Source: Anaerolineaceae bacterium (GTDB lineage Bacteria > Chloroflexota > Anaerolineae > Anaerolineales > Anaerolineaceae). Taken from it: a stretch of DNA of 8,767 nucleotides. Position 1 is the first letter of the stretch. Every line of letters starts with the position of its first letter. Location of the stretch: NCBI GenBank assembly GCA_003446605.1, contig DMDF01000183.1, forward strand, positions 1-8,767, in the 5' to 3' direction. Below are positions 1 to 5,928 of this stretch, piece by piece. The position numbers were made by a program, and so were the translations under genes. The notes under the pieces were generated by a model that ran no database searches, was not told the origin of the DNA, and worked only from the letters and a program-made list of their open reading frames with translations.

Positions 1-912
1 GGTGGAGCAGATGTGCACCTGGCAAAAAGTGGCATCGCTAGCCTGACAGCAAAAACCGAAAGTGATGCCCTGCGACTTTGCCGTGCCGTCTTGCATTATT
101 TACCTGCCAATAATGCAGAAAATCCCCCATTCACAGCTACGACCGATAGCCCTGTTCGTATGGATTCCGAACTGGATTCCATCATCCCCGCCGATGCAGC
201 CGTACCGTACAACATGCATGAAGTCATTCAACGCATCGTGGATCAGAAATCCTTCCTGGAATTACAATCTACCTTCGCTCCCAATGCTGTTATCGGGTTT
301 GCCAGAATGGATGGTAATACCATTGGTATTGTCGCGCAGGAACCCAACTTTATGGCTGGAGTGCTTGATATTGATGCATCTGACAAGATCTGTCGATTTG
401 TACGCTTCTGCGATTGTTTCAATATTCCGATCATCACCTTTGTAGATTCCCCGGGTTTTCTACCCGGTGTAAACCAAGAACATCACGGCATCATCCGGCA
501 TGGTGCAAAAGTATTGTTCGCATACTCCGAATCAACCGTTCCAAAAGTAAGTGTGGTCACACGCAAAGCTTATGGCGGTGCTTATATTGTTATGAGCAGT
601 AAATATCTCGGAACGGATTTCACATTCGCCTGGCCGAGCGCTGAAATTGCGGTAATGGGTCCTGAAGGTGCTGCTAACATTTTATACGGAAAACAGATCG
701 AACAGTCAAACGATCCCGATAAGGAACGTGCTGCTTTGACAGAGCAATACAAGGATAAGTTTCTAAATCCCTATGCTGCTGCACAAGCCGGGCATATTGA
801 CGAAGTGCTTGAACCTCGCAAAACTCGCCCAGCCATCATCTCTGCGCTGCAAACACTTTATCAAAAACAGGTCCAGCATCCACAGCGTAAACACGGTAAT
901 TCACCGGTATAG
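1..912 (+). CDS. mmdA: Carboxyltransferase (alpha) subunit of a biotin-dependent acyl-CoA decarboxylase/carboxylase, methylmalonyl-CoA type, 5'-partial
   Basis: The reading frame is open from base 1 (GGADVHLAKSG), so the start lies upstream; the GTG at 13 is an internal codon. About 303 residues remain of a family that is usually about 510 long. The visible part ends the N-terminal carboxyltransferase half and contains the whole C-terminal crotonase-fold half. Family landmarks are DSPGFLPGVNQE, the oxyanion-hole region RKAYGGAYIVMSS, the segment PSAEIAVMGPEGAANIL and the C-terminal RKHGN motif. The enzyme transfers the carboxyl group of an acyl-CoA to carrier biotin (or the reverse). Propionyl-CoA carboxylase beta subunit has the same fold. 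The downstream gamma, biotin carrier and Na+-translocating beta genes make a sodium-pumping decarboxylase more likely, with methylmalonyl-CoA the best substrate guess and glutaconyl-CoA less likely. The TAG stop overlaps the ribosome binding site of the next gene. Confidence 0.88.
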   Translation, partial: GGADVHLAKSGIASLTAKTESDALRLCRAVLHYLPANNAENPPFTATTDSPVRMDSELDSIIPADAAVPYNMHEVIQRIVDQKSFLELQSTFAPNAVIGFARMDGNTIGIVAQEPNFMAGVLDIDASDKICRFVRFCDCFNIPIITFVDSPGFLPGVNQEHHGIIRHGAKVLFAYSESTVPKVSVVTRKAYGGAYIVMSSKYLGTDFTFAWPSAEIAVMGPEGAANILYGKQIEQSNDPDKERAALTEQYKDKFLNPYAAAQAGHIDEVLEPRKTRPAIISALQTLYQKQVQHPQRKHGNSPV

Positions 913-925
913 AGGAGATGCCATA

Positions 926-1258
926 ATGACAGATATGCAAAAGGCTTTGATGATCTCCGGGATCGGCATTGTGCTGGTCTTTGCAGGAATCTTGATTTTG
1001 TGGGGAATCATGGAGCTGCTGGTTCGTGTGACCACAAAAAAAGAAACTCCTACTGAGAATAAAAGTAAGGAATCGCAACCCACGAAGCAAACTCTTCCTA
1101 TCAAACAAGCAGCAGCTGCCGCGGCTGTAGCCGCTGCCATCTGCATGCAAAATACCACCATAGTTTCCGCACCACGTTCCCAACATGAGGCACTCAGCCC
1201 CTGGCAGAGCCTCCACCGCGGACGCAGTTACCAACAACAAACCAAACAGGTTAAGTGA
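926..1258 (+). CDS. OadG/MmdD-like small membrane subunit of the sodium-pumping decarboxylase
   Basis: This is a 110-residue protein. ATG 926 is chosen because a GAGGAG ribosome binding site (912-917) sits 8 bases upstream, and because the open frame further upstream lies inside the alpha-subunit gene. Residues about 10-31 (SGIGIVLVFAGILILWGIME) form one transmembrane helix, followed by a basic, polar, Lys/Glu/Thr-rich linker. A strongly Ala-rich stretch, AAAAAAVAAAICMQ, follows, and then a C-terminal SPWQSLHRGRSYQQQ. The order of single TM helix, charged linker, Ala-rich segment and SPW-x-basic tail is the OadG/MmdD family pattern. In that family the subunit anchors and assembles the complex on the membrane beta subunit. 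The stop overlaps the region of the biotin carrier start. Sequence conservation is low in this family, so the call rests on architecture and position. Confidence 0.8.
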   Translation: MTDMQKALMISGIGIVLVFAGILILWGIMELLVRVTTKKETPTENKSKESQPTKQTLPIKQAAAAAAVAAAICMQNTTIVSAPRSQHEALSPWQSLHRGRSYQQQTKQVK

Positions 1259-1266
1259 GGATGGGC

Positions 1267-1698
1267 ATGAAAATTAACGTTAAAATTCAAGACACAACCT
1301 ACGAAGTTACCATCGGAGACATCAACGAAAGACCGGTGAAGGCAATCATCGATGGAGAAACATTCGAAGTATGGCCTGAAGAATCCAAACACTCCCAAAC
1401 CAGTGCTGTTGCATCGCCAACTACAAACCAGACTGCTGAAGATATACAGCCTTCTGCACCAACTGAATCTTCTATAATAACCAGCAATGAATTGCGAGCT
1501 CCTATTCCGGGTGTGATCATCGATATTGTGGTCAAAGCAGGCGACAATGTACAAATCGGGCAGGAGCTATGCATCCTTGAAGCGATGAAAATGAAGAATT
1601 CCATTCGCGCCAATCATGCAGGCACCATTGAGGAGATCCTTACCAAAGTTGGGGACCAGGTAAAACACGGTCAAATCCTGCTCCGCTTCAAAGATTAA
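1267..1698 (+). CDS. Biotin carboxyl carrier protein (biotin/lipoyl attachment domain)
   Basis: This is the biotin-carrying subunit that shuttles CO2 from the alpha carboxyltransferase to the membrane beta subunit. It has 143 residues from ATG 1267, chosen because GAGG at 1257-1260 lies 6 bases upstream. GTG 1255 and ATG 1261 are in frame but poorly spaced from any ribosome binding site. Three parts are visible. An N-terminal beta-rich domain covers about residues 1-40 (MKINVKIQDTTYEV, DGETFEVWPEE). A Ser/Thr/Pro/Ala-rich flexible linker covers about 41-75. A biotinyl domain fills the remainder, starting near LRAPIPGVI and carrying the canonical EAMKM motif, with Lys108 (codon 1588-1590) as the biotinylation site. 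The closing GDQVKHGQILLRF is typical. The frame begins within a few bases of the previous stop, so the genes are probably translationally coupled. Confidence 0.93.
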   Translation: MKINVKIQDTTYEVTIGDINERPVKAIIDGETFEVWPEESKHSQTSAVASPTTNQTAEDIQPSAPTESSIITSNELRAPIPGVIIDIVVKAGDNVQIGQELCILEAMKMKNSIRANHAGTIEEILTKVGDQVKHGQILLRFKD

Positions 1699-1711
1699 CA
1701 AGGATGCTACC

Positions 1712-2833
1712 ATGGAAAATCTATTAACCTTGTTTCGCTTTGATGGTGTTGACATCACATGGAAAAGTATCATCATGATCCTGGTAGGGTTGGTCTTGAT
1801 CTACCTGGCAATAAAAAAAGAATATGAACCTGTTCTTTTACTGCCGATCGGCTTTGGCTGCATTCTGGCAAACCTTGGAATGGCTGCCACACCCGATGGC
1901 GAAGGTTTCCTATCCGTTTTGTACCGCGCTGGCATTCAAACAGAATTATTTCCATTATTAATCTTCGTGGGTGTTGGCGGGATGATCGATTTCAGCCCGC
2001 TGCTAGCACAACCGAAAATGGCATTATTGGGCGCTGCCGGGCAATTTGGTATTTTTGGTACGCTTATCCTGGCAACCTGGTTGGGGTTTGACCTGAAGCA
2101 GGCAGCTTCCATCGGTTCGATTGGAGCCATTGATGGTCCTACTGCGATCTTTGTATCGGGAAAACTAGCACCCGAATTACTGGCTCCCATTGCGGTTGCA
2201 GCATACTCCTATATGAGCCTGGTACCTATCATTCAACGCCCCATCATGAAATTATTAACAACCCGTAAAGAACGCTTGATCCGCATGGAATATGCACCCC
2301 GAGCGGTATCCAAAACAGCGCTAATCGTCTTTCCGATCATGGTCACGATAATCGTGAGCTTAATCGCTCCCGATGCTGCCCCATTGATCGCCGCATTGAT
2401 GCTGGGGAATCTGCTTAGAGAATCAGGTGTGGTAGATCGATTGAATAATTCCGCCCAGAATGAGATCATCAACGTCTCCACCCTTTTCTTGGGATTAACC
2501 ATCGGCGGCACGATGGTGGCAGACAGTTTCTTGAAGGTTGAGACGCTTAAAGTTCTTGGGCTGGGGTTGATTGCATTTGCCATGGATACTGTTATGGGTG
2601 TACTGTTCGGCAAATTAATGTGTGTGTTTTCTGGAGGAAAGATCAATCCACTGATTGGAGCCTGTGGAATCAGCGCTTTCCCAATGGCTGGCAGGCTTTC
2701 TGCAAAAATGGCACAGGAAGAGGATTTCGATAATTTTATCCTGATGCACGCGATGGGCGCCAATACCGGGGGACAACTAGCGAGCGTAATTGCTGGGGGG
2801 CTTTTATTGACTCTGGTAAACGTGATCGGATAA
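1712..2833 (+). CDS. mmdB: Sodium-translocating decarboxylase beta subunit (OadB/MmdB/GcdB family)
   Basis: This integral membrane protein of 373 residues, about the family's usual length, decarboxylates carboxybiotin and couples this to Na+ export. AAGGA at 1699-1703 lies 8 bases upstream of ATG 1712. Many hydrophobic helices are apparent, beginning with residues about 16-34. The signature region is intact: DGPTAIFVSGKLAPELL followed by AAYSYMSLVPIIQRPIMK and TTRKERLIRM. Asp141 in IDGPT corresponds to the membrane Asp implicated in Na+ binding in oxaloacetate decarboxylase beta. A second conserved motif, GANTGGQLAS (Asn351, Ser358), is present near the C-terminus. The residues before the Asp read GAID where the family usually has GGAD, a small deviation. 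It is the last gene of the operon and is followed at once by a terminator. Assignment to the family is secure; the partner substrate is inferred from the alpha subunit. Confidence 0.95.
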   Translation: MENLLTLFRFDGVDITWKSIIMILVGLVLIYLAIKKEYEPVLLLPIGFGCILANLGMAATPDGEGFLSVLYRAGIQTELFPLLIFVGVGGMIDFSPLLAQPKMALLGAAGQFGIFGTLILATWLGFDLKQAASIGSIGAIDGPTAIFVSGKLAPELLAPIAVAAYSYMSLVPIIQRPIMKLLTTRKERLIRMEYAPRAVSKTALIVFPIMVTIIVSLIAPDAAPLIAALMLGNLLRESGVVDRLNNSAQNEIINVSTLFLGLTIGGTMVADSFLKVETLKVLGLGLIAFAMDTVMGVLFGKLMCVFSGGKINPLIGACGISAFPMAGRLSAKMAQEEDFDNFILMHAMGANTGGQLASVIAGGLLLTLVNVIG

Positions 2834-2836
2834 ATG

Positions 2837-2874
2837 AAAAGGAACTGACCTTAAAAAGTCAGCTCCTTTTTTTA
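2837..2874 (+). terminator. Intrinsic terminator of the decarboxylase operon, possibly bidirectional
   Basis: AAAAGGA-A-CTGAC (2837-2849) pairs with GTCAG-C-TCCTTTT (2858-2870) around an 8-base loop, with a single A·C mismatch in the stem. A run of seven T (2867-2873) follows. It lies 3 bases after the beta-subunit stop. On the - strand the same stem is followed by TTTT-C-ATTTA, so it could also stop transcripts of the convergent response regulator gene. Confidence 0.85.
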
Positions 2875-2987
2875 TTTCCTATATAGACGTAATTTCGATG
2901 GTTTATGTCAATTTTTCTTACAGGGGATTATCTTTTTGACGTTATCCCTCTCTCCGTATGCCAACGTAAAACAAAAGCTGAGACTTT
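2875..2987. other. Intergenic spacer between convergent genes
   Basis: After the terminator, this stretch up to the response regulator stop is AT-rich and holds no open frame with coding character. An A/T-rich 5-bp hairpin (AAAAG ... CTTTT, 2973-2988) abuts the regulator's stop and could act as a weak - strand terminator. A loose GGGAT/ATCCC pairing (around 2924-2948) is also visible. Nothing else is supportable here. Confidence 0.4.
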
Positions 2988-3683
2988 TTAGGGCAACTGC
3001 TTTTTATTTGTCTTTTCTGGCACGTCGAGGAAGTACCCCACCCCTCTTTTGGTTTTGATATATACAGGGTTGCGTGGATCAACCTCGATCGCTTTGCGCA
3101 ACCAGCTGATATGCACATCCAGTGAACGCATATCTCCCGTGTAATCGGTTTCCCACAATTGTTTAAATAAATCTTCTCGCTCAATCAACTTACCAGGTTT
3201 CAACATTAACGTTTTCATCAGGGTAAACAGACGAGGAGTTAAGCGTTCCTGTTTTCCATTGCAATAAATCCAACGCTGTGCCAAATCCAATTTGACCGGA
3301 CCCACTTCCAGCATCTTATTACCATCCCGCTGAATAAATGGTTTGATCCGATTCAATAATTTTTGCAGTGTGAATGGGAAGACCAGAACTTCGTCTGCGT
3401 CTTTGATTTTTTCCTGGTTGACTCCTTCGTCCACGATGATGATAATGGGGGTTTCAGGAGCTTCTTTACGAACGGCAGAGCATATTCGCGTCCCCGTCGT
3501 ACGCATGGAGGATGCATCCACAATTACAACACTGGGATCGGATTTTCTTAAATGTTCCACCGCGGCATTTCCGGTAGGAAACGAGAGTACATCGAAATCT
3601 TTCTTGATCAGCCCACCGGCAAAAGAAGATCGATCCGAACGTTTTCCTTCGATAAGTAACACAGATGGTTTTAATGATTCCAT
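2988..3683 (-). CDS. OmpR/PhoB-family response regulator with a degenerate receiver domain
   Basis: This is a 231-residue DNA-binding protein. Residues about 6-117 form a receiver-like alpha/beta domain. Residues about 122-222 form a winged-helix effector domain with landmarks ERLTPRLFTLMKTL, REDLFKQLW, RSLDVHISWLRKAIE (recognition helix) and YIKTKRGVGYFLDV, which is a clear OmpR/PhoB match. The phosphoacceptor Asp56 (SVVIVDASS) is present. However, the acidic pair after strand 1 reads Glu12-Gly13, the switch Thr/Ser is Val84, and the invariant Lys before Pro-Phe is Phe102 (VFPF). Classical phosphorylation may therefore be lost or altered. No histidine kinase lies beside it in this window. 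The ATG at 3683 has only a weak, distant AGGG upstream. It is transcribed divergently from the nuclease-helicase operon; whether it controls that operon is an inference from position only. Confidence 0.9.
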   Translation of the reverse strand: MESLKPSVLLIEGKRSDRSSFAGGLIKKDFDVLSFPTGNAAVEHLRKSDPSVVIVDASSMRTTGTRICSAVRKEAPETPIIIIVDEGVNQEKIKDADEVLVFPFTLQKLLNRIKPFIQRDGNKMLEVGPVKLDLAQRWIYCNGKQERLTPRLFTLMKTLMLKPGKLIEREDLFKQLWETDYTGDMRSLDVHISWLRKAIEVDPRNPVYIKTKRGVGYFLDVPEKTNKKQLP

Positions 3684-3727
3684 AACGTGATTAATAAACC
3701 CTACTTCTTAACTATTGGTTTCAAAAA

Positions 3728-3745
3728 GAATTGGCAATCCAATTC
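3728..3745. promoter_or_regulatory. Perfect 7-bp inverted repeat, candidate operator or leader hairpin
   Basis: GAATTGG (3728-3734) and CCAATTC (3739-3745) are exact reverse complements separated by CAAT. The element lies about 45 bases upstream of the response regulator start and 140 bases upstream of the nuclease start. It could be the binding site of a dimeric regulator or a hairpin in the regulator's leader RNA. There is no T tract, so it is not a terminator. Confidence 0.4.
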
Positions 3746-3763
3746 CCAAAATGCGGCGGTAAT

Positions 3764-3785
3764 GTTAACTAATTGTTAAAAAATT
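3764..3785. promoter_or_regulatory. Two 11-bp direct repeats (GTTAANNAATT), candidate OmpR/PhoB-family binding site
   Basis: GTTAACTAATT (3764-3774) is followed without a gap by GTTAAAAAATT (3775-3785), matching at 9 of 11 positions. A related TTAACTATTGG occurs at 3708-3718. Members of the OmpR/PhoB family commonly bind direct repeats with 11-bp spacing, and Bacillus PhoP sites have TTAACA-like cores. The site lies in the divergent region next to such a regulator. The same bases also form an inverted repeat, TTAAC-N5-GTTAA (3765-3779). The function is inferred; AT-rich DNA produces such patterns by chance. Confidence 0.35.
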
Positions 3786-3845
3786 ATACATCAACCTTAA
3801 AAGAAAATACATTATATCAATCATTTCGTTGCCTGAACCGCTTAA

Positions 3846-3878
3846 TGCTAAAATTACCTTAAGTTAATTTCCAGGAGA
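3846..3878 (+). promoter_or_regulatory. Candidate extended -10 promoter and ribosome binding site of the nuclease-helicase operon
   Basis: TGCTAAAAT (TG 3846-3847, hexamer 3849-3854) matches an extended -10 element at 5 of 6 hexamer positions plus the TG. A TTGCCT at 3829-3834 is too close (14 bases) to be a standard -35. A strong AGGAGA ribosome binding site follows at 3873-3878, 6 bases before ATG 3885. The promoter call is tentative; the ribosome binding site is clear. Confidence 0.4.
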
Positions 3879-3884
3879 GAGAGA

Positions 3885-4535
3885 ATGGCAAAATTGATTG
3901 AAGCAACCATTGATAGTATCCGCATGAGCCTGACCAGCCAACAACGTATCATCATCCTAAAAGACGTTAATCAAGAACGCTACCTTCCTATTTGGATCGG
4001 TCCCTATGAATCGGAATCTATCAGTATTGCTTTACAAGAAATTGAAATCTCCCGCCCACAAACGCATGATCTGGTTAAAAATGCAATCTATGAACTGGGT
4101 GGAAATATCAACCGCATCATCATCAACGAGTTGAAGGATGACATTTTTTACGGGGTCATCGATATCACCCAGGGTAAAAAGCAAATATCGCTTGATACGC
4201 GCCCATCCGATGCCCTTGCTCTGGCTGTCAGAACACATGTGCCGATCTTTATCTCTGAAGAAATCATGGAATCAGCAAGCATTGTTCCTGTCGAGGAGGA
4301 ATACATTTCTTCGAGAAGTGAGCAAGGTACAACGGAAATGCCTTCTGTCGAATCTATCCCTCCAATGGATATGGATGAAACGATCACCGATCGCCTTTCC
4401 GTTTTTGAGGAATTCCTGCAGAATCTGGATGAAGAGCAGCATACAAACGAAGATGATGAATATGATGATGATGAGACGGATGATGATGAGACGGATGATG
4501 ATGACTATCCCGATGATAGTATAAGTGCAGTTTAA
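3885..4535 (+). CDS. Bifunctional nuclease (BFN/DUF151 domain) with an acidic C-terminal tail
   Basis: This is a 216-residue cytosolic protein. Residues about 1-135 match the BFN/DUF151 fold: ILKDVNQERYLPIWIGPYES, ISIALQ, a Gly-rich turn before INRIIINELKDDIFYGVIDI, and DTRPSDALALAVRTHVPIFISEEI. The family is described as having DNase and RNase activity in some members, but its role in bacteria is poorly defined. The remaining 80 residues are a low-complexity acidic extension, and residues 189-211 are Asp/Glu at 18 of 23 positions. I see no UVR domain, which some members carry. It is first in an operon with dnaB, dnaD-like and dnaC-like genes, which suggests a link to DNA replication or repair. 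The family call is firm; the activity of this member is not shown. Confidence 0.88.
   Translation: MAKLIEATIDSIRMSLTSQQRIIILKDVNQERYLPIWIGPYESESISIALQEIEISRPQTHDLVKNAIYELGGNINRIIINELKDDIFYGVIDITQGKKQISLDTRPSDALALAVRTHVPIFISEEIMESASIVPVEEEYISSRSEQGTTEMPSVESIPPMDMDETITDRLSVFEEFLQNLDEEQHTNEDDEYDDDETDDDETDDDDYPDDSISAV
4464..4505 (+). repeat. 15-bp in-frame tandem repeat encoding DDDET
   Basis: The unit GATGATGATGAGACG occurs twice exactly (4464-4478, 4479-4493), followed by a partial third copy (4494-4505). It encodes the acidic tail of the bifunctional nuclease and is embedded in a wider GAT-rich trinucleotide tract. Such a repeat can change length by slippage without a frameshift. Confidence 0.9.
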
Positions 4536-4536
4536 T

Positions 4537-5928
4537 ATGAATGATTTTACTGATTACGACACAACCCAAGAACAGAGCATTCAATCCCAACCTCATAACA
4601 AACAGGCAGAAGAAGCGATCCTGGGTTCCATACTGATCAATCCCGAATCATATTTTGATGTAGCACAAATCATCGAAGCCGATAATTTCTACGTGATCCG
4701 CAACCGCTGGATCTGGGAAGTTTATACACACTTGCATGAAGATCGCATTCCCATTGATATACTGACCGTCAGCGAAGAATTGAAAAAAAGGAACCAGCTG
4801 CAAGAGATAGGAGGGCAAACCTATCTGCTCTCCCTCATGAATCAAACGCCCAGCTCTCTTAATGCGGAAGCCTATGCTCGCATTGTGGAAGAAACTTCCA
4901 TCAGGCGGCGCATGCTGGGCGCTGCCAATGAGATGGCAAAGCTGGCATACAATCAAGAAAAGAGCGTCAACTCTGTGCTGGATGAAGCCGAACGTGAGGT
5001 TTTCAACCTGAGCGAAAAGCGCATCCGTCGTGACCTGCAACCCATCCAGTCCGTTCTCAGCGAGTATTATGACCGTGTTACAGAATTATCCGAAAGAACG
5101 GATGAGATCCTTGGCGTGCCAACCGGGTTGGCAGACCTCGATAAACTGCTGGGCGGTCTTCAGAAATCTGACCTGCTGATCATTGCGGGTCGTCCCGCCA
5201 CAGGGAAAACCGGGTTCCTGTTAACGGTTGCGAAAAATGCCGCTCAAAAGCATCATAAACATGTTGCTTTCTTCTCTCTTGAAATGTCCAACGAGCAGTT
5301 GGTGCAGCGTCTGGTATCACAGGAAACGCGCATCAATGCCCAAAAACTGCGTGTGGGAGACCTGGAGGAAGATGAATGGCCAGTTTTCACGCACGCCATT
5401 GAGGTTTTGGGTGATACAAAGATCTTTCTGGATGACACCCCTGCCCTCACCCCCATGCAGATGCGTACCAAATGCCGCAGACTTCATCTTGAATATCATC
5501 TGGATCTGGTCATCGTGGATTATCTCCAGTTGATGTCTGGTGATACGCGCAATGATAACCGTGTGCAGGAAGTATCTTATATATCTCGCAACCTGAAAAC
5601 GCTCGCCCGAGAATTGAACGTACCCGTTCTGGCAGCTGCCCAGCTATCCCGTGCGGTAGAGCAGCGCACCGATAAAAAACCGATGCTTTCTGACCTGCGC
5701 GAATCCGGTAGCCTGGAACAGGATGCAGATATTGTGATGTTCATCCACCGCCCTGATGTTTCCGACAAGGATATCAGCAAACAGAACTCCGCAGAGATCA
5801 TCGTAGCCAAACACCTCAATGGTCCCACCAACACAGTACAAATGGTATTCCTGAGCGAAATAGCGCGTTTTGAGAATGCTGCCAGAATTGAAAAAGAACC
5901 AAAAAGAAAAACGGTTCAATCGCAATGA
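4537..5928 (+). CDS. dnaB: Replicative DNA helicase DnaB
   Basis: This is a 463-residue hexameric 5'-3' helicase of the replication fork. The N-terminal domain (about 20-170) starts with the family-typical NKQAEEAILGSILINP and contains IGGQTYLLSLM. The RecA-like domain (about 195-455) carries Walker A GRPATGKT (Lys224), the motif FSLEMSNEQLVQRLVS, Walker B LVIVDYLQLM (Asp328), and the segments ISRNLKTLARELNVPV, AAAQLSRAVEQR and DLRESGSLEQDADIVMF. The late motif reads KHLNGPTN, where most DnaB proteins have K-x-R-N-G-P; Leu427 sits at the position of E. coli Arg442, the arginine finger. ATG 4537 starts 1 base after the nuclease stop with no strong ribosome binding site, so translational coupling is likely. 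An in-frame GTG at 4525 would add four residues. The stop overlaps the next start (ATGA). Confidence 0.95.
   Translation: MNDFTDYDTTQEQSIQSQPHNKQAEEAILGSILINPESYFDVAQIIEADNFYVIRNRWIWEVYTHLHEDRIPIDILTVSEELKKRNQLQEIGGQTYLLSLMNQTPSSLNAEAYARIVEETSIRRRMLGAANEMAKLAYNQEKSVNSVLDEAEREVFNLSEKRIRRDLQPIQSVLSEYYDRVTELSERTDEILGVPTGLADLDKLLGGLQKSDLLIIAGRPATGKTGFLLTVAKNAAQKHHKHVAFFSLEMSNEQLVQRLVSQETRINAQKLRVGDLEEDEWPVFTHAIEVLGDTKIFLDDTPALTPMQMRTKCRRLHLEYHLDLVIVDYLQLMSGDTRNDNRVQEVSYISRNLKTLARELNVPVLAAAQLSRAVEQRTDKKPMLSDLRESGSLEQDADIVMFIHRPDVSDKDISKQNSAEIIVAKHLNGPTNTVQMVFLSEIARFENAARIEKEPKRKTVQSQ

Noticed and set aside
13..15. GTG at 13 as a start of the carboxyltransferase
   Set aside because: The frame is open to base 1 and the residues before it (GGAD) belong to the family's conserved sequence, so the gene is truncated by the window edge.
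836..1240. 134-codon open frame on the - strand over the gamma-subunit gene
   Set aside because: It is antisense to the Ala-rich gamma subunit, which has a good ribosome binding site and family pattern; the antisense product shows no recognisable domain.
2884..2917. TTGACA on the - strand (2907-2912) followed by TATATA as a promoter
   Set aside because: The spacing is about 20 bases, and a transcript would run straight into the terminator and antisense to the beta-subunit gene; no gene is served.
2924..2954. GGGAT ... ATCCC hairpin near the response regulator end
   Set aside because: It has only five base pairs with a long loop and no T tract in a useful position; not strong enough to call a terminator or RNA element.
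4384..4596. His-rich open frame on the - strand opposite the nuclease tail
   Set aside because: It is the mirror of the GAT repeat (ATC/CAT codons), overlaps two clear genes and has no ribosome binding site or homology that I recognise.
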